From positions 2,232,001 to 2,296,000 of the forward strand of contig NZ_CP073100.1 in assembly GCF_018137965.1 (NCBI RefSeq): a stretch of DNA of 64,000 nt, read 5' to 3'. The DNA is from Luteolibacter ambystomatis (GTDB lineage Bacteria > Verrucomicrobiota > Verrucomicrobiia > Verrucomicrobiales > Akkermansiaceae). The position numbers and the translations under genes were made by a program. This document shows, piece by piece, positions 1 through 9,700 of this stretch. Within the stretch, counting starts at the first letter, position 1. Each line of letters begins with the position of its first letter. The notes below the pieces were generated by a model. It saw nothing but the letters and a program-made list of their open reading frames with translations, had not been told where the DNA came from and searched no databases.

Positions 1-245
1 ATGTCAGGCCCGGTCAGGTCCCAGCTCACCCACGTCGACTGGCCGTAGGTGTCGCTGTAGTCGATGGCATCCACCGTGCGCTGGAGCAGGTAGTGGCTGT
101 GGTTGCTGGAATCCGCCGTGGCGCCGGAGGGATTGCCGAGTTGCATCTGCAGGGCCGTGCTGATCGTCGCCTGCGCGCCGGAGGGCGCGAGCGCGAGAGT
201 GGCCAGCAGGCCGAGGGATCGCTTCAAATGGGATGAACGCTTCAT
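1..245 (-). CDS. DNA/RNA non-specific endonuclease, N-terminal part (runs off the left edge)
   Basis: Reading the minus strand from the ATG at 243-245 gives about 81 residues before the window ends. A Sec signal peptide (MKRSSHLKRSLGLLATLALA) is followed by a segment matching the start of the NUC (S1-type, DNA/RNA non-specific) endonuclease domain: HYLLQR, then DYSDTYGQ, then WVSWDLT. This compares with the family pattern HYLIxR...NxxxxxPNWVSWHL. Secreted members of the family degrade extracellular DNA and RNA with a catalytic DRGH motif and a bound metal, but that motif would lie outside the window. The gene is downstream of polA on the same strand with a gap of about 107 bases and no visible terminator. 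The family call is an inference from the N-terminal motif only. Confidence 0.7.
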   Translation of the reverse strand, partial: MKRSSHLKRSLGLLATLALAPSGAQATISTALQMQLGNPSGATADSSNHSHYLLQRTVDAIDYSDTYGQSTWVSWDLTGPD

Positions 246-352
246 GTCTTCAGGGATGGTCCGGACCATGGAAAGATCCGGCACCATTCTACCTGCCTAA
301 CAGAAGCCGCGCCGTGAAGAGGGACGAGGAAACGGATTCGTGACAAGGGCGA

Positions 353-3148
353 TCAATGCGCCGCGAGCCAGTTGTCTCCGGTGCCCGCTTCCACCTCCAC
401 CGGCACGTCACCCGGCAGCGGCAGGGCGTGGCGCATGGCGTCAAGGATCTTCGGAACCAGTTCGTCCTTCTCGTCCAGAGCGAGGTCGAACACCAGTTCG
501 TCATGCACCTGGAGCAGCATCCGCGTTTTGTACGATCCTTCCCGTAGCATGGCGTCGATGCGGATCATCGCGAGCTTGATCATGTCCGCGGACGTACCCT
601 GGATCGGCGTGTTGATCGCGGCGCGCTCGGCATTGCCGCGGATGCTCTGGTTGCCGGAAGCGAGGTCCGGCAGCGAACGGCGGCGGCCGGTGAGCGTCTC
701 CACCTGGCAGGTTTCGCGCGCTTCCGTGACCGTGCGGTCCATGAACTCCCGGATCGCCGGATACTCGCGGAAATAAGCATCGATAATCGAGGCGGCCTCG
801 GCCCGTGGAATCGAAAGCCGCTGGCTCAGGCCGAAGGCGGAGATACCGTAGATGATGCCGAAGTTCACCATCTTCGCGGTGCTGCGCATCTCACGGGTGA
901 CGTGGCCTTCCTCAACTCCAAACACCTTCGCAGCGGTGGCGGTGTGGATGTCCAGGTTGCGGCGGAACGCATCCGACATCGAGGTATCGCCGGAAAGGCC
1001 CGCCATCACCCGCAGCTCGATCTGCGAGTAGTCGCACGACAACAAGGTGAAGCCTTCACGCGGAACAAAAGCCTTGCGGATGCTGCGGCCCGCTTCCGAA
1101 CGGATCGGGATGTTCTGGAGGTTCGGATCGGTGGAGGCAAGGCGCCCCGTCGCCGCCACGAGCTGGTGGAAGGTGGTGTGGATGCGACCGGTTTCCGCGA
1201 CGATGTACTTCGGCAGCGCGTCAAGGTAGGTGGACTTCAGCTTGGTCGCCTCGCGCCACGCGAGGATGTCCGCGATGATCGGGTGCTTGCCTTCCAAGGT
1301 CAGCAACGTCGCTTCATCGGTCTTGTATTGGCCGGTCTTGGTTTTCTTCGCCTTGTCCACCAAGCCGAGCCGGTCGAAGAGCACCTCGCCGAGTTGCTTC
1401 GGCGAGCCGAGATTGAAATCGCCGCCCGCATGATTGCGGATCGAAACGGCAAGCTCGTCGATGCGGGTCTGGAGTTCCGCACCGATCGTGCCCAGAGCGT
1501 TCGGATTCACTGCGATGCCCTCCATCTCCATCGCCACCAGCACCGGCAGAAGCTTGCCCTCGATATCGCGATACACCGCTTCCTGGCCGGACGCGGCGAG
1601 CAGCGGACGCAGATGCTGCGCGAGTTGGAAAGTCACATCGGCATCCTCGGCAGCGTATTCCGCCAGCACCGCGAGCGGGATCGCAGTCATGTCGAGCTCC
1701 TTGGACACCTTCTTCTCTGCCGCGAAAGCGAACAAGTCCCCCGCCCCGTCATCCGCCGGTGCCGCGGGCAGCGCGGTGGCGATATCCTTCAACTTCACCG
1801 GCGTGTAACCGAGCAGCGTTTCCGAAAGGTAATCCATGCCATGGCGGCGTTCCGGAGCCACCAGCGAATCCACCAGCATCGTATCGAAGAACGGACCTTC
1901 CACGCGGATGCCGTGATGCAGCAGCACGGAGAGATCGTACTTCAGGTTGTGCCCGATCTTCTCCGCGGAGGAGGTCAGCACTTCCTTCAGCGGCGCATGC
2001 AGGGAATCGGCATACGGCAGGTACCAGCCCTCGTGCGCTTTCCATGAGAACGCCACGCCGAGCAACTTCGCCTCGAAACGATCAAGAGCCGTCGTCTCGA
2101 TATCGAAACAGAACGAGTCCAGCCCCTTCAGCGCGGCGAACAACTCCGCCTGCTTCTCCGGCGTATCGGCGAGATGATACGTGTGATCGACCTCGCGGAT
2201 CGTCTTGAACGTTTCGAACAAGGTCGGCTCGGCCACCGCTTCCGTGACCTCCACCGCCACAGTCTCGGTCTTCGCTCCGCCTTCACCGAACAAACGCTTC
2301 GTCAGCGTCCGGAACTCGAACTCCGTGAACAAGGCCTTCACCGCCTCATCGTCACGCGAGGAAAGCTCCAGCGACTCCCACGTCACCTCGATCGGCACCG
2401 TGCGGTCGATGGTCGCGAGCTCCTTGGAAAGCAGCGCCTGGTCCGCATACGCCTCCAGGTTCTCCTTCTGCTTGCCCTTCAGCTTCGCGGTATTCTTCAG
2501 CAGATCCTCCACCGTGTGGAAATCGGCGATGAGCTTCTGAGCGGTCTTCGGGCCGATGCCAGGCACGCCGGGGATGTTGTCCACCGTGTCGCCCATCAGC
2601 CCGAGCAGGTCGATGATCTGCGCGGGCTGGTTCACGCCCCATATTTCCGGCAGCTTCGCCAGGTCGATGACCTCGCGCTCGGAGCCCTTCTTGCCTGGCT
2701 TCCACATGAAGGTGGTAGGGCTGAGAAGCTGGGCGAAATCCTTGTCCGGAGTGACCATGTAGGTCTCGTAGCCCTCCGGCTCCGCGCGCAAGGCCAACGT
2801 GCCGATGATGTCGTCCGCCTCATAGCCATCGAGCTCCAGCACCGGGATGTGAAAGGCCGCGCACAGGCGCTTCACCTGCGGGATCGCAGCAGCCAGTTCC
2901 TCCGGCATCTCATCGCGCTGCGCCTTGTAGGCGGGAAAGCGGATGTGGCGGGCGGTGGGCGCGGAAGTATCGAAGGCCACGCCGAGGTGGGTCGGCTTTT
3001 CCTTTTCCAGAATCGTCAGCAGGGTGTTGATGAACCCATAGAGCGCGGACGTGTTGACCCCCTTCGAGTTGCGGATGGGATTCTGGATGAAGGCGAAATG
3101 GGCCCGGTAGACGAGCGCCATGCCATCGAGCAGGAAAAGACGGGGCAT
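353..3148 (-). CDS. polA: DNA polymerase I
   Basis: 931-residue replication and repair polymerase that removes RNA primers and fills gaps. I start it at the ATG at 3146-3148 (MPRLFLLDGMALVYRAHFAF), because that is where the conserved 5'-nuclease domain begins; the upstream open frame is unrelated. Domains in order: 5'-3' nuclease (about 1-290); a 3'-5' exonuclease that looks active, with DIETT (D349, E351), NLKYD and YAAEDAD; and family A polymerase with motif A (CDYSQIELR), motif B (K...FGIIYGIS) and motif C (QVHDELVFD). Proofreading residues are therefore retained, unlike in some Gram-positive PolA proteins. It is divergent from the frameshifted gene at 3298. Confidence 0.96.
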   Translation of the reverse strand: MPRLFLLDGMALVYRAHFAFIQNPIRNSKGVNTSALYGFINTLLTILEKEKPTHLGVAFDTSAPTARHIRFPAYKAQRDEMPEELAAAIPQVKRLCAAFHIPVLELDGYEADDIIGTLALRAEPEGYETYMVTPDKDFAQLLSPTTFMWKPGKKGSEREVIDLAKLPEIWGVNQPAQIIDLLGLMGDTVDNIPGVPGIGPKTAQKLIADFHTVEDLLKNTAKLKGKQKENLEAYADQALLSKELATIDRTVPIEVTWESLELSSRDDEAVKALFTEFEFRTLTKRLFGEGGAKTETVAVEVTEAVAEPTLFETFKTIREVDHTYHLADTPEKQAELFAALKGLDSFCFDIETTALDRFEAKLLGVAFSWKAHEGWYLPYADSLHAPLKEVLTSSAEKIGHNLKYDLSVLLHHGIRVEGPFFDTMLVDSLVAPERRHGMDYLSETLLGYTPVKLKDIATALPAAPADDGAGDLFAFAAEKKVSKELDMTAIPLAVLAEYAAEDADVTFQLAQHLRPLLAASGQEAVYRDIEGKLLPVLVAMEMEGIAVNPNALGTIGAELQTRIDELAVSIRNHAGGDFNLGSPKQLGEVLFDRLGLVDKAKKTKTGQYKTDEATLLTLEGKHPIIADILAWREATKLKSTYLDALPKYIVAETGRIHTTFHQLVAATGRLASTDPNLQNIPIRSEAGRSIRKAFVPREGFTLLSCDYSQIELRVMAGLSGDTSMSDAFRRNLDIHTATAAKVFGVEEGHVTREMRSTAKMVNFGIIYGISAFGLSQRLSIPRAEAASIIDAYFREYPAIREFMDRTVTEARETCQVETLTGRRRSLPDLASGNQSIRGNAERAAINTPIQGTSADMIKLAMIRIDAMLREGSYKTRMLLQVHDELVFDLALDEKDELVPKILDAMRHALPLPGDVPVEVEAGTGDNWLAAH

Positions 3149-3172
3149 GCCGGGAGGAGAATGGCCCGGCCG

Positions 3173-3188
3173 GGAACTTCCAAGTTCC
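3173..3188. promoter_or_regulatory. Perfect palindrome between polA and a divergent gene
   Basis: GGAACTT-CC-AAGTTCC, a 7-bp perfect dyad with a 2-base centre, lies 25 bases upstream of the polA start in the divergent intergenic region. It is followed by a partial direct repeat (CCAAGTT). Its position would suit an operator. It does not match the TGTTC-N4-GAACA LexA site known from Verrucomicrobia, so no regulator is assigned. Confidence 0.25.
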
Positions 3189-3297
3189 AAGTTGCAACAA
3201 CCCCGCTCCGGGGCGTTCGTGAACGGTGGAACCCGGTGCGCGATCCGCCTGAAAATTCTTCCCAAGAATCCGGGCTCCGCTACGTATTCCCGGAACG

Positions 3298-3983
3298 ATG
3301 AACTGGCCGACCACGATTCTTGGCGTCGCCCTTGCGGGTGCCGCGGGGTATTTCGCAGAACCCACCCTGCGCCCCAGCCTGACCGGCGAAAAGCCGGTGC
3401 CCAAGAAGCGCGTGGTGAAAACCGAAACGCCCGCCACCGATCCGGCCTCCGAAACGACCCCGGCTCCCGCTCCGGAACCGAAGGTGGACCCGGCCCCCGA
3501 ACCGACCACCCCACCGGTCGCCGTCACCGAGCCGAAGGTCGATCCGTGCACCCTCCCGCGGAACCCGCCCCGGAACCGAAAGCCGATCCCGTCACCCCGC
3601 CTCCGGCCGAACCTGCTCCCGCGCAGCCCGCCACCCCGGTCGAGCCAAAGATGGAGGAACCCAAGCAGGAGCCCGCCAAGGAGGAACCGAAAAAGGAACC
3701 CGAGCCGGTCGACTCCAGTCTCAAGCTCAATGACGAACAGATCGTCAAGGCCATGAAACGCAGCTTTGAAACCGGCGAATTCAAGGAACTCTCCGCCGGC
3801 AAGCCGATCTCTTGGAAAGCCGGCCCTGCCGAAAGCATCGGCGGCGAAAGCTACCAGACCGGCATTCTCGAATACAGCGGTGAGACCATCTTCGGCGTCC
3901 GCCCCATCCAGGCCAAAGCCCTCCTCAAGGACGGCGTGGTCGTGAAATGGATCTCCCCGAAGAGTGGCATGGAGATCAAGTGA
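3298..3983 (+). pseudogene. Membrane-anchored Pro/Glu/Lys-rich protein, frameshifted in the linker
   Basis: The 5' part (ATG at 3298) encodes a signal-anchor (MNWPTTILGVALAGAAGYFA) and a P/E/K-rich linker of PEPKVDP-type repeats. After codon GAT-CCG near 3546 this frame turns into low-likelihood sequence. The frame one base back continues the same repeat style (PPAEPAPEPKADP, EEPKKEPEP) and then a conserved-looking 90-residue C-terminal domain (LNDEQIVKAMKRSFETGEF ... GVVVKWISPKSG) ending at 3983. The neighbouring repeat unit reads GAT-CCC-GTC-ACC where this one reads GAT-CC-GTG-CAC, so one base seems to be missing at about 3546. It could be a true null allele, a programmed shift or a sequencing error. 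I do not recognise the C-terminal domain. Confidence 0.6.
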
Positions 3984-4042
3984 GGTAGGGCCGGTTTCGC
4001 CACCTGCGAATCCCGCAAAGCCCTTTCCTTCACTTTCATTCA

Positions 4043-4078
4043 AAAGGCCGGCCCCCATCCGGAGGACCGGCCTTTGTC
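4043..4078 (+). terminator. Hairpin downstream of the frameshifted gene
   Basis: Perfect 9-bp inverted repeat AAAGGCCGG / CCGGCCTTT (4043-4051 and 4067-4075), 60 bases after the stop at 3983. The U-tract is short (TTTG), so it is a moderate Rho-independent terminator call. Confidence 0.55.
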
Positions 4079-4157
4079 GTCCGGCTGCCGGACGTTGCCT
4101 CCCTGGCATCCGCATCTGCGCTGCAATTCCCGAATTGCGCCTTCGCAAATCCCGCGC

Positions 4158-4970
4158 ATGGTAGCGGCCATGCGTTTCCTGCCCGCCGCGGCCGCCTGGG
4201 GCCTGACGTTTGCTTCCTCCATCGCCGCACCCGCCTGGCAGGCGGAGCTGACCCCTCTCACCACCGCCGCCCATCCGCGCCTCTCCGCGTGCAAGCTGGA
4301 CTACCGTGTGAGCTGGAAGGGCCTCATCGACGCCGGGGCCATCCACATGGAATTCGGCAACCCGGCCAACGCCAAGGGCGGCTCCTACGTCGCCACCTCC
4401 ACCGGCAGGAGCATGGGCCCCGCCTCCGCCCTCTACGATTTCAAAAGCTGGTATTGGTCGGAAATGGAACCCGGTTCGCTCCGCCCGAGGGTCTTCCACA
4501 CCGTCGAGGACGTGGAGAAACGCCGCGTCACCTACCATCTCGACTACTCCACGAAGGGCGTCTCCTGGCAGCGTACCACCCGGATCGTCGCCACCGGCTT
4601 CCAATACGACAACAAGGGGGCCTTCTCCTTCACCCCCGTCCACGACATCTTCTCCTCCATGCTGTTCGTGCGCGGGCGCAAGCTGGACAACGGCGACAAC
4701 CTCGCCTTCGTGATCCAGCCCGGGGACAATCCCTATCTTGTTCGTGCCCATGTGGACAACCGCGAGGACCACGACGGCCGCGCCGCCATCCGCCTGACCG
4801 TGAGGATGCACAAGATCGACGCCACAAGCCTCGAACTCCTTCCTTACAAGAAGCTCAAGGAAGCCTCACTCTGGCTCAGTGACGACGCCGACCGCATCCC
4901 GCTCGAAATCCGCGCCGGCGTGTTCATCGGGGACGTGCGCGTGACGCTGGCGGGACAGGCGAAATACTAG
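4158..4970 (+). CDS. Exported DUF3108-type protein
   Basis: About 270 residues. Two ATG codons (4158 and 4170) both give a signal peptide (MRFLPAAAAWGLTFASS then AAPAWQ); upstream codons in the same frame are unlikely to be used because the terminator hairpin overlaps them. The mature protein starts with a segment like the DUF3108 family (LDYRVSWKGLIDAGAIHMEF), followed by beta-rich sequence (YHLDYSTKGVSWQR; DIFSSMLFVRGRKLDNGD) and a final hydrophobic strand (VFIGDVRVTLAG). DUF3108 proteins are periplasmic or cell-envelope proteins of unknown function, probably beta-barrel-like folds. It is convergent with the M20 hydrolase, with palindrome A1 between the two. Confidence 0.6.
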   Translation: MVAAMRFLPAAAAWGLTFASSIAAPAWQAELTPLTTAAHPRLSACKLDYRVSWKGLIDAGAIHMEFGNPANAKGGSYVATSTGRSMGPASALYDFKSWYWSEMEPGSLRPRVFHTVEDVEKRRVTYHLDYSTKGVSWQRTTRIVATGFQYDNKGAFSFTPVHDIFSSMLFVRGRKLDNGDNLAFVIQPGDNPYLVRAHVDNREDHDGRAAIRLTVRMHKIDATSLELLPYKKLKEASLWLSDDADRIPLEIRAGVFIGDVRVTLAGQAKY

Positions 4971-4979
4971 AATCATCGT

Positions 4980-5100
4980 AACCACAGAAGGCACGAAGCT
5001 TCACGAAAAAGAGGGTATTCGGCGGCAAATGAGCGGAAGCGGCTTCGCTCACCTGCCACGCGGTTCATCCCTTTCGTGAAATTCCGTGTCTTCCGTGGTT
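4980..5100. repeat. Intergenic palindrome family A, copy A1
   Basis: Left arm 4980-5008 and right arm 5072-5100 are 29-base imperfect inverted copies (5 mismatches) beginning AACCAC-R-GAAG and ending TTCACGAAA. The element fills the space between two convergent genes (stops at 4970 and 5104) and probably folds into a long hairpin in both transcripts. A single arm of the same subfamily is at 56039-56067, and related full copies are at 52802-52882 and 57570-57644. Confidence 0.8.
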
Positions 5101-5103
5101 CTC

Positions 5104-6342
5104 TCATCCTCCCACGAGGAACGACTTGAGGAACCGGAACACTACCTCGATCGCCGCCGCGACGTCCTGATCCTTCACGAACTCGTCGGGATGATGGCTG
5201 AGACCATCGCGACAACGGACGAAAAGCATGGAGACCGGAGCCACGCGGGACATCACCACGCCATCGTGTCCCGCTCCGCTGGCCAGATGCGGTGCCGAGC
5301 CGATGGCGGCGGTCAAAGCCCCCGTCAAACGTCTGCCCAGCTCCACATCACAACTCACGCCATCGTGATCGAGCACCACCCGCCATTCGAGTTTCAGCCC
5401 GCGCTGTGTCACGATCGCGGAACAACGCGCCCGCAGCTTCTCCAGAAACTCCGCCCTCACCGCGTCCTCCGGATGCCTCAGGTCCAGCGTGAACCGCGCC
5501 ACGCCGGGAATCGAACCGCTCGTCCCCGGCTCCACCTGGATCTTCCCCACGCTGGCCAGCAGTGGCGGATGATCGCGGCCCGTTTTCTCGATCGCCAGCA
5601 GGCATTCGGCGGCTCCTGTCAGAGCGTCGTGCCGCAGGTCCATCGGCGTGGTCGCCGCGTGCTCGGCCTTGCCCAGCACGGACACCACCACCCGGCTCTG
5701 GCCGCAGATCGCGGTGACCACTCCGGCAGGTTGCCCGGCTTGCTCCAGGATGCGCCCCTGTTCGATATGCACCTCCAGGTAACCTCTCGCGCCTCCCGGC
5801 GGATACTCGATGTCCGAGGAATCCTCCGTCCATCCCGCCAGCGCGAGGTAGGTGGAGAGCGTGATGCCGGTATCGTCCCGCAGCGCGTACGTCGCTTCGT
5901 CGAAGTCCCCGCACACCCAGCGGCTGCCGAGATAGCTCGTATGAAAACGCACGCCCTCCTGATCGGCAAATCCAAGCAAATGCACCGGCACCGGCAGCGC
6001 GATGCCTTCCGCCGCCAACCGTTCCAAAGCGGCCAACCCGACAAGAATCCCCAGCACGCCATCGTACTTGCCTGCACCCACCGCCGTATCAAAGTGCGAT
6101 CCGATCAACAGCGGCAGTGCGCGCGGTTGTGTGCCGGGCAGCACCCCGCGCACCGTGCCCATCGCATTGTGGGACACCTGCATGTTCAGCTCCCGCATCC
6201 ACTCCAACAGCCGCCCGGCGGCCGCCTTGTTCGCGGAGGAAAGCAGCGTGCGGGTGAGCCGCCCTTTCTCCTCGCTGATGGCACCCAGTTCCTTGATCCG
6301 ATCCAAGGTCAGGCGCAGGGTATGGTCCGCGAGTTCGCTCAT
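5104..6342 (-). CDS. M20-family amidohydrolase (allantoate amidohydrolase / N-carbamoyl amino acid hydrolase type)
   Basis: 412 residues, the usual length for the hydantoinase/carbamoylase branch of peptidase M20. Metal-site motifs are all present: GSHFDT (His, Asp), GKYDGVLG (bridging Asp), DQEGVRF (Glu), EVHIEQG (His) and GLSHHPDEF (C-terminal His). GHDGVV and an EHAATTPMD segment typical of the dimerisation/substrate lid are also seen. Such enzymes remove carbamoyl or ureido groups in purine (allantoate) or pyrimidine degradation, or hydrolyse N-carbamoyl amino acids. No allantoinase, hydantoinase or ureidoglycolate gene is nearby, so the substrate cannot be fixed. The start is the ATG at 6340-6342. 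Confidence 0.85.
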   Translation of the reverse strand: MSELADHTLRLTLDRIKELGAISEEKGRLTRTLLSSANKAAAGRLLEWMRELNMQVSHNAMGTVRGVLPGTQPRALPLLIGSHFDTAVGAGKYDGVLGILVGLAALERLAAEGIALPVPVHLLGFADQEGVRFHTSYLGSRWVCGDFDEATYALRDDTGITLSTYLALAGWTEDSSDIEYPPGGARGYLEVHIEQGRILEQAGQPAGVVTAICGQSRVVVSVLGKAEHAATTPMDLRHDALTGAAECLLAIEKTGRDHPPLLASVGKIQVEPGTSGSIPGVARFTLDLRHPEDAVRAEFLEKLRARCSAIVTQRGLKLEWRVVLDHDGVSCDVELGRRLTGALTAAIGSAPHLASGAGHDGVVMSRVAPVSMLFVRCRDGLSHHPDEFVKDQDVAAAIEVVFRFLKSFLVGG

Positions 6343-6419
6343 GGTTTTCCGATGTCTCCCATCCTGCGCGTCTAACGGAACGGACGCAAGTCGATACCAA
6401 GGAGCACCGAAACCACATC

Positions 6420-6688
6420 ACGACCTCGGAGAGGTCGCAGACCATAGCCGGAGGTTGAGGAGCCTCGGCGACGATACCTCCGGATGAGATCTTGTTAAGA
6501 ATCCGCGCCCATGCGCCAGCGGGGCGCGTGGGGCGGAGAAATCCCAACCCATCGAATACAGCAAAGTCGCATGATCGGCCTATCCGCTCAGGTGCGACCC
6601 ACTTCGTGGTCGAAAAGCCATATGGACCGCAAAACCGGAGGTCGCTACGCGACTCTCCGGCTAATCTCCGCGACCTCTCCGAGGTCGT
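6420..6688. repeat. Intergenic palindrome family C
   Basis: Within a 442-base gap without genes, the left arm 6420-6483 (ACGACCTCGGAGAGGTCGC ... ACCTCCGG) and the right arm 6635-6688 are imperfect reverse complements. Each arm contains its own small hairpin (CGACCTC-GGA-GAGGTCG). Between the arms lie about 150 bases with no supported reading frame. Only one copy is seen here. It separates the start of the M20 hydrolase from the end of the PEP-CTERM gene. Confidence 0.75.
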
Positions 6689-6784
6689 CATTCCATCGCT
6701 CTGGAGTTCCTACCCGTACATAAAGCGGGGAGGGAGCCTCCAACCCCCTCCCCGCCCGGCTGGTGATCCACACCCTGGATCCCA

Positions 6785-9700
6785 TCAGCCACGCCGGCGG
6801 CGTACCAGCAACGGCACCGCCGAGAGCAACAAAAGCGCGGATGTCGGCTCAGGCACCGCGGTCCAATTCAACGTCAGCGTGGAGCCCGTGTTCACGAGGT
6901 CGAAGTGACCGCGCCCCGCCGATGCGGAATCCGCCTGCAGGATCACGTCTCCCAGATCCAGCGTGCCGGTGCCGGTGTTGTCCACCACCACCCAGCTCTG
7001 GTCGGTGTTCCAGAAGGAATCGGCGTAGTTCGCGGTACCGCTGAGCGCGATGTTGAAGATCGAGCCGTCTTCCAATGAGAAGTTGCCCGCCGTCACGGTG
7101 GTCATGTCAAATGTGGTGCCCGGTCCGCTGGTGGAATTGTCCGCCAGTTCCCAGGCAAAGGTCGCACCGGCCTCGATCGTGAAGTCCGCGCCGATGGTCA
7201 TCTCCCCCGGACTGTTGCCCGGCCCGTAGGTGCCGCCGCTCTGGATGATGGTCGCCACATTGAGCGTGCCGGAACCATTGAGCACACCGCTGACGTGCAT
7301 GACCGCACCGGGCAGGCTTTCGATGGTGGTGTTCGCCACCAGGTGCGCGCCGTTGGCGATGGTGAGGCCGCCACTGCCGATCGTGAGCGTCTGGTTCGCA
7401 CGGAACGTTCCTTGCTGGATGTTCAGTCCGCCGACGCTCGCCGCACCATCGCTGGTCAGCGTGCCCGCTCCGGTCTTGGTCAGCGTGCCGGTGCCGGTGA
7501 AGCCTGCGAAGGTGGCGTTCAGGCCGTTGGTGTTCACCGTCGAGTTCGTGGACGCCTTCAGGTTCCCCACCACATCGGTGTTGAGATCGCTGCCGGTCAC
7601 TTTCACCGTGCCACCGCCCAGGTTGAAGGACGAACCGGACGTGGTGTTGTTGTAGCGGGCGCGCAGGCTGTTTCCGCCGATTTCCAACGTGCCGCCATCG
7701 AGATGGTAGGTTCCCGCGCCGAATCCCGCCACGAACAGCTTCGAACCGGCGTCCACATGGAACGTGCCGCCGCTCTGGTACACCGTGCCTGTTCCCGCGG
7801 CTGCGGCGGGATCGTTGTTGCCCACGATCAGGGAGCTGTTGTCGGTCAGATTCAACACCCCGCCCGCGATATTGAGCGTGCCGGTACTGGCGGGTTTTCC
7901 AACCGTGGAACGTCCGAGGACGTTGATGCCGCCGGAGAGGTTGAGCGTGCCATTGTTGAGCTGATAGGTGCCGGTGCCGCCCTGGTTGCCGATGTTCAAC
8001 GCGCCGTTTTCCACCACGCTGACGGTGCCGCCATTCTGGGTGAAGGTGCCGGTCGCGCCAAAGTCGCCCACGCGGAAAGAGCCCGCCACCGCCGTGGTGT
8101 TGTCCGCACGGGTGGAGGGATTGATGGTCAGCGAACCGCCATCCATCACATAGGCTCCTGTATTACCCGCACCGGTGCCCGCCATGAACTCGACGGCGGT
8201 GGTAGCCCCCGCGGCCTGGCGCGCGGTGCCTCCGGTCACGGAAAAGGTATCGAACGTCCGGGCCGCACCCGTGAACGCCAGCGTGCCCGCGCCGGTCTTT
8301 TCCAGCGAACTACCGCCGAAATCCACCTGATGCAGACCGGAACCTGTGAGACTCCCGCTCCAGGTGGCGTTGAGACCGCTTGTATCGATCTTCGAGCTGG
8401 TGCCAGCCGTGAGATTCGCATCCACCGCGCTGGTCAGGTCGCTGCCGGTCACCTTGATGGTGCCGCCGCCGAGATTGAAGGCGTAGCTGGACGTGGTGTT
8501 GTTGTAGCGGGCCTTGAGACCGTTTCCGCCCACTTCCAGCGTGCCGCCATTCAGGCTGTAGCTGCCGGGGCCGAAGCCGGACACATAGAGCGAGGAACCC
8601 GCATCGACATGCACGGTGCCGCCGGTCTGCACCAGCGCTCCGCTGCCCGCAGGTCCGCCGGAGATGTTGTTGCCGATGATCAGCGCGCTGTTGGTGGTGA
8701 TCTCCAATCGTCCGCCGCTGACATTCATCACGCCGGTGCTGGCCGGATTCCCCACTGTCGAGCGACCGATGACATTGTTGCCACCGCCCAAAGTGAGCGT
8801 ACCCCCATTGAGATTGTAGGTGCCGGTGCCGCCCTGGTTGCCGATGTTCAACGCGCTGTTTGCCGTGAGCGCGACCGTGCCCGCGTTCTGCGTGAAGGTA
8901 CCGGTGCCGCCGTAATCACCGACACGGAACGAACCCGCCACAGCACCGCCGCCGGAATTCGTGGACGCATTGATGGTGAGCGTACCGCCGTCCATCACGT
9001 AGGCACCGGTATTGCCCGCGCCGGTACCCGCCATGAACTCTACGGCACTGGTGTCTCCTGCCGTCTGGCGGGCCGTGCCACCCGTCACGGCGAAGGTGTC
9101 GAGCACGCGGCTCGCTCCCGTGAAAGTCAGCGCGCCATCGCCCGCCTTCACCAGCGCACTGCCACCCTGCCCGATCTGGTGCAGTCCGGTGCCGGTGAGA
9201 TTGCCACGCCATGTCGCGTTGAGGCCGTTGGTATCGATGGTGGATACCGCGTTCACCCCTAGATCGGCATCGACGGAGGTATCGAGATCACTGCCGGTCA
9301 CCTTGATGGTGCCGCCCGCGAAATTGAAGTCGTAGGTGCCGGTAGCCGCGCCGCCGCCATATCTGGCCTGCAGCGAAGTACCGCCGATCTCCAGCGTGCC
9401 GCCGGTGAAATTGTAGGCACCGTTGCCGAAGCCGGAGAGGTAGAAGCCGGTCCCCGCACCCACCCGCAGCGTGCCCGCGGTCTGGTTGAAGACACCGTTG
9501 CCGCTGCCGGACGCACCGCCGCCATAGGACGCGAGCGCCACATCGGTACGGTTCCCGATGATCAGACCGGTGCTGCCGTTTTCAAACACGCCCGGGGAGG
9601 TCTCCACCAGATGCGCCTTCAGTTCGACCAGGCCGCCATTCAGATTGAAAGTGCCATTGGAGATGCCGCCGGCACTGTTGTTGAAGCCGATGCTGACCAG

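Noticed and set aside
2174..3301. 375-codon plus-strand frame opposite polA
   Set aside because: Arg/Leu/His-rich antisense translation without domains.
5104..6342. Naming the M20 hydrolase allC
   Set aside because: The motifs fit several amidohydrolases of this branch and no ureide-pathway neighbours are present.
7295..9262. 655-codon plus-strand frame across the PEP-CTERM gene
   Set aside because: Antisense of repetitive Gly/Thr codons; no signal peptide or motif, and the minus-strand protein has a signal peptide and a sorting signal.
7500..9300. Possible CRISPR or satellite array
   Set aside because: The repeats are long coding units of about 850-870 bases, not short repeats with unique spacers. 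No cas genes are in the window.
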